Source: Phoma sp. XZ068 (taxonomy: Eukaryota; Ascomycota; Dothideomycetes; Pleosporales; Didymellaceae). From it: a DNA stretch of 64,000 bases. The position numbers were made by a program, and so were the translations under genes. Below the pieces are notes generated by a model, which was not told the origin of the DNA, ran no database searches, and saw only the letters and a list, made by a program, of their open reading frames with translations. The stretch lies in contig RBKR01000016.1 of assembly GCA_004835665.1 (NCBI GenBank), positions 744,001 to 808,000 of the forward strand, given 5' to 3'. Shown in pieces: positions 35,699-45,640 of the stretch (position 1 is the stretch's first letter; each line of letters starts with the position of its first letter).

Positions 35699-36505
35699 AT
35701 GCCACGCACACTCCTCCTCTTCGGCGCCGGCCCAGGCATCGGCGATAACGTAGCAGCCACATTCGCAGCAAAAGGAAATATCGACCACGTCGTCCTCCTC
35801 GGGCGCGACACGAACCGTCTGCAGAATGAAGATGCGCCGTTTGTCCAAGCGGCAGCTCCAAACGTGAAGGTTGACACTCTGCGCGTTGATCTCAGCGACT
35901 TGGATTCCATCCCCGAGGTTCTCTCGCGGCTGGATGACTTGACGCATGGTGAGGATGTGGAAGTCGTGTATTACAATGCTGCACGGATTAAGCCGACGGA
36001 TCCAGTGCTGGACGTGGATGTAAGGGAAATAGAGGTGGATCTGCGTGTACGTATCTATACATTTCGCTCTTCTCTTTCCACCCCCCCCCCTTCCCTCCTC
36101 TTTTCCACCACCACATCCACAAAGTCAACAAACCTAACTAACACCCCACAGACACAAGTCCTAGCCCTCCACCTCATATCCCGCCACTACATCCCCCGCC
36201 TACAAACCACGGCTGCAAAACCCCACTCCAAACCCGCCCTGCTAGTAACCTCCTCCCATCTCCCCTGGGACCCCGTCCCGCAGCTCCTCTCGCTCTCGCT
36301 GGTCAAAGGCGCGCAGCGCACGCAGGTAATTGCGTTGAACCGCGCGTTTGGCCCGAGCGGTGTGCACTGCGCGTTGGTTAGTGTTGAGGGCGTGGTCAGT
36401 GAGGAGAAGACGGTGTTGGAGCCGGGGAATGTTGCGAGGGAGGCGTTTGAGCTGTGGCGGAGGGGGGAGGGGGTTGAGGTTAATCTGAGGGAGCCAGGGG
36501 AGTAG
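35699..36505 (+). CDS. SDR-like NAD(P)-binding protein lacking the catalytic Tyr
   Basis: Exon 1 is 35699-36046 and exon 2 is 36152-36505; the 105-nt intron has a GTACGT donor, a run of ten C, a CTAAC branch site and an ACAG acceptor. The spliced product is 233 residues. The N-terminal Rossmann motif LLLFGAGPGIGDNVAATFA has the GxxxGxG spacing of short-chain dehydrogenases. LLGRD and the acidic strand end VDLSDLDS follow, then VVYYNAAR in the place of the NAG motif. The sequence where YxxxK is expected reads LLSLSLVKGAQ: the Lys is kept but the Tyr position is Leu. Such proteins are annotated as NAD(P)-binding or SDR-like and may bind cofactor without classical oxidoreductase activity. The intron is a multiple of three and open, so it could be overlooked by gene callers. 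No substrate can be proposed. Confidence 0.78.
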   Translation: MPRTLLLFGAGPGIGDNVAATFAAKGNIDHVVLLGRDTNRLQNEDAPFVQAAAPNVKVDTLRVDLSDLDSIPEVLSRLDDLTHGEDVEVVYYNAARIKPTDPVLDVDVREIEVDLRVRIYTFRSSLSTPPPSLLFSTTTSTKSTNLTNTPQTQVLALHLISRHYIPRLQTTAAKPHSKPALLVTSSHLPWDPVPQLLSLSLVKGAQRTQVIALNRAFGPSGVHCALVSVEGVVSEEKTVLEPGNVAREAFELWRRGEGVEVNLREPGE

Positions 36506-36652
36506 TTGGAAGTTAAGAGATGGATGCTTTGGTATTGGAAGCTACGTGTGTAGAGTATGCAGGATAAACTAGTGGGCTTTCCAAATTCCATTATGTCGCT
36601 GAAGAAGCCACACTTATTACAAGAGTTCCTGGTCGTATGACTGATAGTCAAT

Positions 36653-38444
36653 CTAGTGTGCACGCTTTCCGCCCCAATTAGGTCCTTTCCCTTCCTTCCT
36701 GGTGTGCAGCATGGGAGCCACAGGCGCCGACCCGAACCCCTTCTTCGAACCAAGTCCGCCAGTCGTCGGGCTGCTCTGCTCGTACGCATTAGTATCGTGC
36801 TCATCCTCACTGTCTTCATCTTCGTTCTCTTCCTGAGTAGTCTGGCGCATAGCTGCAGTGTTGTTGCGGTTGGGCTTTACGAGCGACGCTGAGTATTCCT
36901 GACGCTTGCGCATGAGCTCAGAACCGACCGGTGCCTGGAGGCGTTCGTATGTGCCTGGTGTGCCGTGCGAGTCGGCTGAGCGGTCGCGAATCTTTCGCTC
37001 GCGTTCGTACTGTAGTTGCAGATTCTCGTTTGACGACGATGGCCTCAAGTCTGGCGTCAGCCTAGAGGTCACCACGGTGCCTTCAGGAATTTGTCGCGGG
37101 ACGGATTGAGCGCGAGCGGTTCGTGGTTCTGGCTTGGCATCATCGCCATGGTGCTGCTGGCTTGCTTGAGGAATGCGAGGAGGTGGCATCTGATGCCGGG
37201 AATCATCATCGTGGTAGCGGTGATCCATTCCGTCACTGTCCTCCTGTAGCTGATTTGCCGCAGCCATGTTCAATCGAGCAGCTGGCACCGGCGTACTCCT
37301 AGTCTCCTTGACTGTCGCAGGGACCGGTGTGCCCATACGACTTCCACCGCTGTTCTGTTGACTGGAGGTGACCTCCTTCCGACTCTTTCCAACTTTCGCA
37401 CGAGGTGGAGCATAAGCGCCCTCGAACTCTTCAAGCGCTTCCTTGAGGTCTATAACAGCCTTGTGGAGTTCCGGGAAGTCACTGCCGAGGTTGGCATATA
37501 CCGTGACAACGTTCCATGATGCAACAATCAAGGTGTCGAAGTTGGGAAAAGCAGTCTTGATGATGCTGTTGAACAGATCCACCTTGACCTGCGCAGGTAT
37601 GGTGTTGAATGTCTCGCTCTTGACGTTATCGGGAATTGTTTCCAAGCCAACACGCTGGCGTTTGTTCGATATATGCTTGGTGATCTCTTTACGCTTGCGA
37701 GAGCTTCCGTCTAGAGTTTGTCAGATGTCGCTCTAGCTATCATAGCAAAGGTGTACTTGCCTCTCGTGGAGCCTTCGGTAGCCTTGGGCTTTGCGGCGTA
37801 CAGCCTAGTGAGTGTCTTGAACAAATCAGCAAGCGTCTTAGGCAACATTCGTCAAAGTCTGCATGATTGTGTAGCATGACAAGAAATTTCTCGGTGCGAA
37901 CTGGACGTACCTCTCCCTCTTCAATTCTCGCTGGTGGGTGATTGAACATATTGTATGCAACACGTCTGGCCTCGTTGATCTTCTCCATCCGTGCGTGTAT
38001 GGTCTTGTACTTCAACTTGAAGAGCGGGAGCATGTTCTCTGCAACAAAGCGATGTATATTCACCGATCCCAGCTCAGCATCGTCCCTCGGCAGTGCCTGC
38101 TCAGTACGCATCTCGAAACGGTCATCTTCTACTGTTAGGTAGGCCCGGTATATTGCCCCATCTTCCTCGGGAAAAACGACATTGCCGAGGTCGAAACGAA
38201 TAGCATCGTCCTTGATGGTGACCAGTGCAAGTGGAGGATGTACTATGCCGTTGAATTTCTTGTACGTAGGTGGCTCGTCTTTGGTGACGCCATCGAGGAA
38301 GGTGTCTAAGTGAGCCGGGTCAAGGTATCGAAGCTGGTCGCGCAAGATGAGTGCTCGTTTCTGGGGCTTGTTAAGAGAAGCCAGTGTGGGAACATCGCCA
38401 AGTTCTCCGGGGATCATCGTGGGGACTGCAACGGGTGTAGACAT
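36653..38444 (-). CDS. Unknown conserved-looking protein of 555 residues
   Basis: I do not recognise the family. Three exons: 38444-37911, 37836-37761 and 37710-36653. Intron 1 (74 nt) has a GTACGT donor and a CTAAG acceptor. Intron 2 (50 nt) has a GC donor (GCAAGT) and a CTCTAG acceptor; no GT alternative keeps the frame. The spliced frame is continuous. Residues 1-200 are globular (RALILRDQLRYLDPAHLDTF, then IRFDLGNVVFPEEDGAIYRA). A basic, NLS-like patch follows (SSRKRKEITKHISNKRQR). A helical segment of about 90 residues comes next (AQVKVDLFNSIIKTAFPNFD, ASWNVVTVYANLGS, HKAVIDLKEALEEFEG). The last 230 residues are disordered with an acidic run (EENEDEDSEDEHD) and end basic (GPNWGGKRAH). 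The layout suggests a nuclear adaptor protein. The two halves look like separate genes unless the GC-AG intron is accepted. Confidence 0.7.
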
Positions 38445-39021
38445 GGGTAGGGTTAGAGTAATACAATCGATTCTACGGCAAGCAGGGTTGGTATAGTTGT
38501 GGGGAAGTGTAGAAGAGGCCGTGGACCCATGGATTGAGCCAATATATACGCTTAAGATGCGGAAGGCGTTGCGAAATTCTCTTACCTGTGACACCCCGAA
38601 GGGCAGTACAAACGATCAAAGTAAAGGTGACCAAGGATAAGACTGTGTGCCACCATTCTCGGTCAATGTTGATGTCGCAATCCAGATCGCTAGTGACTTC
38701 GGTGGTGAAGACGACCTTAGTGGCGGTTCCGCAGTGCGTGGTCATACATGGTTGGATACGTACCCAGAGAAGTCAATGGCGTGGTGGGCAGATTCTCGAG
38801 ACAAAGGTTGCTAGCAGAATGGCATGAGGTAAGCATGTTTGGGCTCAACCTTACGGAAACCACGCCTGCTGCAAAATATGTAGAACATTGACACGAAAAT
38901 GTAACGCTTGACATGGTGAGCATTAGTCTACCGCGCAAAGCGCCTATTCGTGCCTACTGATACACATCAATGAAGTCTTGAATCTTGAAGTCGTATCATG
39001 TGCATCTATCCTCCTGGTCGC
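38445..39021. other. Intergenic 5' of the 555-aa gene and 3' of RPT2
   Basis: 577 bases between tandem leftward genes. A minus-strand open stretch at 38473-38745 has one hydrophobic run, but it lacks a supported start and splice sites, so I do not call it a gene. Confidence 0.5.
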
Positions 39022-40607
39022 CTACAAGTACAACCCTTCAGGCTCTCCCTCGCTCTTCGTCTTCAGCACGCGCTCTCTGGCGCTGCGGAAGTCGTCCATC
39101 TGAACACGCATTCTGCGCTCGCGAAGGGCTAACAGACCGGCTTCAGAGCAGATGGCCTTGATATCGGCACCAGAGAGGTCGTCCTTCTGGTTGATGAATT
39201 CGTCAAGGTCGACATCCTCATTCAGGGACATCTTGGAAGTGTGCAGGGTGAAGATCTTCTTCTTTGTGTGTTCTATAATTGGTTAGTATATATTCAGAAA
39301 TGACGTGTATGCAAGACTTACGGTCAGGGTTCTCGAAGAGAATCTTTCGGTCGATACGACCAGGTCGAATCAGGGCAGGGTCGAGAGTGTCGATCTTGTT
39401 GGTAGCCATGATGACCTTGACATCACCACGGTCGTCGAAACCGTCCAGCTGGTTGAGCAGTTCCAGCATAGTTCGCTGGATTTCACGTTCGCCTCCTGAT
39501 GTCGACTCGTAACGCTTTGTACCAATAGCATCAATCTCGTCAATGAAGACGATGGATGGCGCGTTCTCAGCAGCGGTCTGGAACAGCTGTCGCACAAGCC
39601 TTGGGCCGTCACCAAGGTACTTCTGGATCAGCTCACTTCCTACAATACGCAGGAAAGTGGCGCTGGTTTGGTTGGCTACGGCCTTTGCCAGCAGCGTCTT
39701 TCCGGTGCCGGGCGCACCGTAGAGAATGACACCCTTCGGTGGCTTGATACCCATCTCCTCGTACAGCTCAGGATGTAACAGAGGAAGCTCAACAGCCTCT
39801 CGTACCTCCTGAATTTGCTGCTCCAGACCACCGATGTCCGCGTACGACTCTGTGGGGGCCTTGTCCAACTTCATGACCGAGACAAGCGGGTCTGCGTCGT
39901 CTGTGAGCACACCAACGACCGACACCGACTTATGATGTAACAGAATGCTGGCGCCAGGCTCGAGAAGGTCCTTGTCGACGAAAGACATGATCGAGACGTA
40001 GTACTCGGGGCCGGTCGCGCTCGAAACGATAGCGTGGTCGTCGTCGATGAGCTCTTCGAGGTTACCGACACCCATGGGGCTGCCTCGCATGTCGTCAACC
40101 CGCGACCTCTCGTCCGCATTTCGGTCGGCGGCTTCCGGATCGGCGTTGACGTTTACGGGCCCTGCTCCTTCCTTGACTGCCTTTGCCTTGCGGATGCGCT
40201 CCTGGTTCTCGACGTACTCCTCCTCCAGCAGCAGGTGGTCGTGGATGCGCTGCATGCGTAGGTATCGTAGTTTGCATCTTGCCGTGGGGTAGACGGTCGG
40301 GAGCTTCGCGGCGGCGCTGGGACCGGCAGCCTTCTTCTTCTTCCTGCCGATGCGGGTGGTGGGCTGTGGTGGCGGCTCGTACTTTGGCTTCTCCTTCTGC
40401 AGGCAAACGTAAGTATCATGACGGACGGCGGGCGGCGAGAGGCGAGAGATGATGCAGAGTCGTCGTGTGTGTGGTGAAAGCACGTACCTTGTCCTTCTTG
40501 CTCTTATCGTCGCCGGGAGGGCCTCCGCCTCCAGCGCTGGACTGCTGGTTACCCTAGATATGGTCAGTACGGGCGGCGCGGCGCTTCACATGGGGCGAGC
40601 ATACCAT
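39022..40607 (-). CDS. RPT2: 26S proteasome regulatory ATPase subunit Rpt2
   Basis: Four exons: 40607-40605 (the ATG alone), 40553-40488, 40396-39322 and 39272-39022; introns of 51, 91 and 49 nt are all GT-AG. The product is 464 residues. The N-terminus [12 protein letters not shown] matches the N-myristoylation signal known for Rpt2, with the Gly encoded by the second exon. A coiled coil follows (about residues 65-95), then a 20-residue Asn/Asp/Arg-rich insertion, the OB domain and the AAA+ domain. Walker A is GAPGTGKT (250-257), Walker B is [11 protein letters not shown] (Asp-309, Glu-310), and the pore and arginine-finger regions are intact. The C-terminus GLYL is the HbYX motif that docks into the 20S core and opens its gate. 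The protein is one of six ATPases in the 19S base that unfold substrates. It is head-to-head with UBC1. Confidence 0.96.
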
Positions 40608-41275
40608 GACACGCGATCACGTAGGCGGCTCTGCTGCTGTGGGTATTATCTGAATATCAAGAGAGAGTATGGGTGTGCAGGCGCTGCTGCAGGCGACGGC
40701 GGGGGTGAGGCGGTGATGGTGTTTGTAATGTTGATGCTGGCCGCTCCAAGCTGATTCACGGCGGTCGGAGCTCGGTCAGTGCCAAGTCTGACGCCACTGC
40801 TTCACCTCTCGCAGCGCCCACCTCACTCGCCATAGAACAACAGACACGTCAAGTGCACGCGTGCCCGTTATATACGATTGAATACACATACAACTGCTGC
40901 TCCTCGCCTCTGACCCCGCTCCGCCCACGCTCCTTGACCACGTGAGAAACAGCAATCGTGCTCGGCCCCGCTCTGAATCACTCCAGCTCCCCACGTCGGC
41001 GGCTGTGAGTCTCTTGATAGCCACCAAAGCCCTTCACGCGACCACTACAACGAGCGTAAGTTGATGCTACCGCAGCCCTGGGAAAGCAGCCTGCATCGCC
41101 GTGCCTTTGCTCTGACGTACTGGCCTGTCACACTGCCCGCTGCTGCCTCGTGCCTGCGAGCCTCAGGCTGACCTTTTGCGTAGAGCTGGTACCACTCGCT
41201 GCCTGCCCATTCCCCAGCTCAGCCCTCGCTCGTCTCCTCCGCACTCTCAGACGTCGACCGTATCTTACTCCCACA
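40608..41275. promoter_or_regulatory. Divergent promoter region RPT2/UBC1
   Basis: 668 bases between the start codons of two ubiquitin-proteasome genes. It is pyrimidine-rich next to UBC1 and has a TATATA stretch near 40869. I found no perfect copy of the yeast proteasome element GGTGGCAAA; the closest, GCCACCAAAG near 41021, does not match. Confidence 0.55.
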
Positions 41276-42116
41276 ATGGCCTCCAATCGTGCCAGGCGTA
41301 TCGCCAAAGAGATCGCCGACATCAAGAACGATAAGCTCTCGCAGATCATAGTAGACCCGGCAGGGAATGGCGACGACCTCACACATCTCCGCGGCCAGTT
41401 CTTTGGCCCGCCAGACACACCGTACGAGGGAGCCACATACCATGTCGACATCAAGATCCCCAGCGAGTACCCGTTTCGACCACCGAACATGAAGTTCGAG
41501 ACCAAGATCTGGCACCCCAATGTCAGCTCACAGACAGTGAGTCCCCTGCAAAGCACCGACAGGAGGAGACACTAATCTTTGCAGGGTGCCATTTGCTTGG
41601 ACACATTATCGTCACAGTGGTCGCCAGTTCTTACCATCAAGTCTGCTCTTATCTCTCTCCAATCACTCCTCTCCACACCCGAACCGAAAGACCCACAAGA
41701 TGCAGAGGTCGCCAGCATGCTGATCCGCAATCCCGCCGAATTCGAGCACAAGGCTCGCGAGTGGGCGGTGAAGTACGCAGGCGCACCCAAGAAGGAGATC
41801 GCGGAAGGCAGCGGTGGTGCTACAGCAGAGTCCATCACGAAGAAGCGCCAGGAGGCCAAGCACAACGAAGAGAAGGTCAAGCTGGCCGCGTACGTATTCA
41901 ATATCTCAGAATGATCATGATTTATCGCTAACGAATTCCAGATACCACGGATACAACAAAGACCTCGTCGACCGGTTTGTTGCTATGGGCTTTGACGTCG
42001 AAGCGGTTGTAGGCGCGTTCGAGTATGTTGGTATCGACAAGATGGGCGGTGAGGACTACGAATTGGAGGAAGCGTACATGGGCGACATCACTGCGCGATT
42101 GTTTGGCGAGGCGTAA
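41276..42116 (+). CDS. UBC1: Ubiquitin-conjugating enzyme E2 with C-terminal UBA domain
   Basis: Three exons: 41276-41536, 41585-41889 and 41942-42116, with introns of 48 and 52 nt. The product is 246 residues. The E2 core occupies residues 1-150: RARRIAKEIADIKNDK, then RGQFFGPPDTPYEGATYHVD, YPFRPPNMKF and IWHPNVSSQTGAICLD. The HPN motif and the catalytic Cys (residue 91) are present, as is WSPVLTIKSALISLQSLL. A linker follows, then a UBA domain at about 205-246 (YHGYNKDLVDRFVAMGFD, VVGAFEYVGI). This E2 plus UBA layout identifies yeast Ubc1 / human UBE2K. The enzyme extends Lys48 ubiquitin chains and works with the APC/C and ER-associated degradation. It shares a promoter region with RPT2, so both could be co-regulated in proteasome stress; that is an inference. 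Confidence 0.95.
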
Positions 42117-42329
42117 GGCAAGAGGAAGACCTGGTGGGAAAGAATCTTGGGGCAGGCGTTCGTCATTCAAATTATGCACCATCATTGGCGACGGCGTCCG
42201 GTATTGATTACACATGTACTGTACCCAGACATGTTTCCTACTTATGTCACATTCACAAGAAATCAATGGAATGGTCAAACATTATTGATTATTATCTTTG
42301 GCCAACTCCCAAGTACCGGGTACTTTCAC

Positions 42330-42847
42330 TTAAGCAGTAGCCTCGGTGACCTCAACCGTCACCTCTCCGGCCCAGTTGCGGCCCGCAGCATCGCTCTTCA
42401 GCGTCAACGGCGCGCTGCCGAAAACAGTCGTATCAGGGCTGGGCTGCTGGACGACCTGGCTCAAAGAGATGGCTGTATAAAAGTTAGCATCTACTCAAAA
42501 ACAGTGTCTCTCATCCTTTTCAGGATTTGACCACTTCAACCCAACAAGGAAATCAACTTACTCTGTCCATCAAACGAGTACGAAAATCCATCGTCACACT
42601 TATCGGTCTCAACCTGTCCGCCAGTCGCGGCGGCGGCGGGGTTGTACACGTAGTTGCACGTGCTGGTGATGCCCTCGGGATACGACTCCGATTTGTACAC
42701 GGCGGTAGCGGTCTGCGACTTGTATCCGTTTGCGAAGGCGGACTTGGATACGCTGACGGACCAGGAGCCGAGCGGCGAGCTGCGAGGCAGGACGGCTGCG
42801 GAGGCGGAGGCAGCGAGGCCGAGGACGGTGGCGGTGGAGAAACGCAT
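42330..42847 (-). CDS. Small secreted protein, effector- or elicitor-like
   Basis: Exon 1 is 42847-42562 and exon 2 is 42472-42330; the 89-nt intron has a GTAAGT donor and an ATACAG acceptor. The product is 142 residues. The first 18 are a signal peptide (MRFSTATVLGLAASASAA), followed by VLPR, which could be a short propeptide end. The mature part is beta-rich (SWSVSVSKSAFANGYKSQTA, then DGQTISLSQVVQQ and WAGEVTVEVTEATA). It has only two Cys (TSTCNY and DKCDDG), enough for one disulfide. The size and the single beta-sandwich look recall elicitor-like fungal secreted proteins, including the Alt a 1-type fold, but I see no shared signature and do not assign a family. A strong TATA box and a CT-rich leader suggest high regulated expression. 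Convergent with UBC1, 213 bases apart. Confidence 0.82.
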
Positions 42848-42964
42848 GTTGATTTGGAGGAGGGCTGTGAAAAGCGAGTGTGGTGGTGGTGGTGTTTGGT
42901 GGTGAGGAAGAGGTTGAGAGCGAGTGTGAGATGGGAGGGAATGAATTGGGGAGAGCAGAGAGGG

Positions 42965-42972
42965 TTATATAG
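42965..42972 (-). promoter_or_regulatory. TATA box of the small secreted protein gene
   Basis: CTATATAA on the minus strand, about 118 bases upstream of the start codon at 42847. It is followed by a CT-rich tract and CAC repeats up to the ATG, the usual arrangement of a strongly expressed fungal gene. Confidence 0.6.
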
Positions 42973-43347
42973 TATTGACTACTATACAGCTTGATGTCAG
43001 GGTATCCACCATTGCAAGTAGAGCTCGTACTTCGTATACAAACGTTTATTACCCGGGCACCCGTGGTCGTGCCCTAACCATTCCCGCAATCAAAGTCCTC
43101 GCCCTGAAGCTCTCTTTACGAAGTAGTGGCACCATATGCTTCGCTGCCAGGGTTGTGGTGGCATTGCATGTCTATTCCCGGGCGCTGGGATCTCCACATG
43201 GTCGCCATAGGGGACGAGCGAGTGCGAACACGATGGCACGACCGCCACACCGTCCAAGCCAACAGGAGGATTGTGGGGTGGTCGTGTTGTCGCTTTTGGA
43301 AGGGGACGTGTAAATCTCCGAGCTATGGCGCCCGTTGGTGACGGGAT

Positions 43348-43383
43348 GGCGCCGCTTTGAGAGCTATTTTTAGCCGCGGCGCC
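43348..43383. repeat. Inverted repeat, 8-bp arms
   Basis: GGCGCCGC and its exact reverse complement GCGGCGCC are separated by a 20-base AT-richer spacer. It lies about 500 bases upstream of the small secreted protein gene. It could be a binding site for a dimeric regulator or chance in a GC-rich patch. Confidence 0.7.
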
Positions 43384-44023
43384 AGGAGAAAGCTCTCACT
43401 GACGGGTAACAAGAATTGGTTGCTACATAGACAACGATGAATTGCTTGTGCAGTTGTGGATGCATGTTCTTGTAGATATATACTCAATGTTTCCAACAGT
43501 GTTCTAGAGAAAGGATTAATGTTGTTTGAGAAAGACTTTTGGCCGTGTGGAGTGTTGCATGAATGATATGCTTATCCTGGTATGAACTACGAAATGTCGA
43601 ATACGAACCCTTGGCCTCCGTATTCCAGAACAAGGCAGTGAACGGAGGGTGCTGCATGTTTGTAGCTCTTTAGCTATCGAATATCGCTGCAGCACAACAC
43701 CAGTCTCGTATCGTGTCACACCTCCCTAACTTGGAGTGCGAATATGCAAGTGAATGTAGCTTAGGACTGGCATAAAGTCAATAGAAGGCATGCAAGCAAA
43801 AATGACATGACTGTGCAGTGTTTAGTGAACAATCCGAACGTCTCGACTTCGGTACGGAACTCCGGTCCGAGCCTCATTGCTTCCGAAATGAAAATGCTTA
43901 GTGTCAGTCACCGCCATACTTCATCATGCGTAGAGAAGCAATACGTTATTTGCGATGCTTGGTGCATCGTACAATACAATTAAAGTTTACTTATATAGTT
44001 TTTATACCTCATGAATCATAGGC

Positions 44024-45640
44024 CTAGTACTGGCCGAAGTATTTGCCCCTGCCACGACCAAACTTGGGCTTGACAACAAACGCACCACGGTCAATGGTGT
44101 TGATGACAGTGTAGCCGCTGGGGAAGGTGTAGTGGGACCAGGTACCAGCATCCCAGAGTGCCTGACCGCCACCAGGAACATTGTCATCGCCAGGGAAAAC
44201 GTCAAAGAACGCAATCTCTTCCACACGGCTTCCATCGCTGTAGCGGGGAATAGAGCTGACATCGAGGATGCGCAGACCAGCCTGGTAGTTAGACTGGTAC
44301 GCGAGGCCATCGTGGACGAATTGGTTGTGGTCAACAGCGCGGGTGCTGGACTTGTAGTAGCCGCTGTTCTTGGGTGCCTCGAGGTTAGTGATGTCCCAGA
44401 TGTAGGTCGCAGGGTATCCATCCTTAGCAACAGAGTCTGGGTGGGTGTCGATTCCACCGTCGATCTCGCCCTCGTCGAGTTCGTCGTCCATGACAAGGTG
44501 GGTTTGCCAGTAGGGGTCGATAACCCATCCCTGGTGAGTGTAGGAGGCGCCCTTGTAGGGAGTACGCGAGATGATAGTTGAGGCGTTGAAGCCCTTCTTG
44601 TTGGTAACGTCATAGATGGTGAGTGTGTCCTCGTTGTAGCCATAGCAGATGTCACGGCCGTAGTACTTCTTGTGGGGTCCACGGTACACGATGCATTGAG
44701 CGTCGTGAACGTAACCGTCCTGGGGCGCGCAACCCTCCTTGTAAGGCTTGGTGATATCATCGACGTTGATGAAGATGAGACCGCCAGCGCAGGTATCATT
44801 TCGGCCAGCACGGCCACCTGAGCCCACAGCTACCGCGTATCCCTTCTCCTCGTTGGTGACGACGTTGTGGGAACGGCCGGCAATACCAGCGCCCTCAGTG
44901 AGGTCGTTGAACCAAGCAGTAAGGTCTGTTGCTGGGTCGAAGGTCTTGGGCTTCTTGGGACTGAGCTTAAGGAGCTTCTTGAAGTCGAAGATCTGGACTC
45001 CATGACCTGCACCCTCGGAACCGACGAAGAGGTAATCGCCCAGGCTCTTCATCTCGTGCCAGATGACAGGCGACGCCTGCGCTGGGAGGCGGCCCAAGTA
45101 CTCAAGCTGGCCCTGCCTGGTGACCTCTGCAAAAGCAGTGCCGTTGGTCTGACCAATGGCAATGAATTCACGGCCCTTGTGGGTCCATCCCCACGAGCCA
45201 GATCCCTCAGAAACGGGAGGGGGGTTGCCAAGTTCCTCGTGTGTCTTGAAGTCGTACAAGTCCTATGATGGCGTTAGCAGATCGCAATCTCGAACCTCAA
45301 CTGCATAAACTCACGATGTTCTTGCACTTGTAAGTCTGATCGGCATCGCCCTTGACCGCCTCGACACGGCCGTTCTTGCATTCGATGCGGTCCTTGTTGA
45401 CGCGCTTCTTGTGGAAGTCCTTCCACTTCCTGTTGTCGTATGCACCAGCAGCGCGCTGCTTAGCCCAAGCACCCTTGGAATATGTTAGCAGTGATTCGGT
45501 TGACAGAGTGGCGTATGTCGTACCTCCTTCGCCATCATCATCTTCTCCATCACTTCGCCGGAGCGGTACTGCTCCTTGGAAAATGCAGCCGATGCCAAAG
45601 GCACGGCAGCAAGAGCGGTCGCGAAAGTGGTCCACTTCAT
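44024..45640 (-). CDS. Secreted LVIVD-repeat (beta-propeller) protein
   Basis: Three exons: 45640-45524, 45473-45315 and 45262-44024, with introns of 50 and 52 nt. The product is 504 residues. The first 19 are a signal peptide (MKWTTFATALAAVPLASAA). A short Lys/Met-rich segment follows (KEQYRSGEVMEKMMMAKEGA). Propeller-like repeats begin near residue 95: DLYDFKTHEELG, LGDYLFVGSEGAGHGVQIFD, SHNVVTNEEKGYAVAVGS, GLIFINVDDITKPYKEG and GLRILDVSSIPRY. These are the pattern of LVIVD repeats in 'choice-of-anchor B' proteins, secreted or surface proteins in bacteria and fungi. Conserved His and Asp residues (SHNVV, YVHDAQ, YTHQGW, DHNQFVHDG) could form a metal site at the propeller centre. No enzymatic activity is known. 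A TATA box lies 80 bases upstream. Confidence 0.83.

Larger units (their letters stand above)
42848..44023. other. Intergenic 5' of the small secreted protein gene
   Basis: About 1.2 kb between tandem leftward genes. It holds the promoter of the small secreted protein (CAC/CT-rich leader and a TATA box) and a GC-rich inverted repeat at 43348-43383. No gene is seen. Confidence 0.6.

Noticed and set aside
36653..37645. Separate 330-residue gene
   Set aside because: Splicing through 37711-37760 and 37837-37910 gives one continuous frame with the upstream part; no separate promoter is evident.
43975..43990. TTAAAGTTT, similar to WOPR-family binding motifs
   Set aside because: It lies just 3' of the LVIVD gene, not in a promoter, and a single AT-rich 9-mer is expected by chance.
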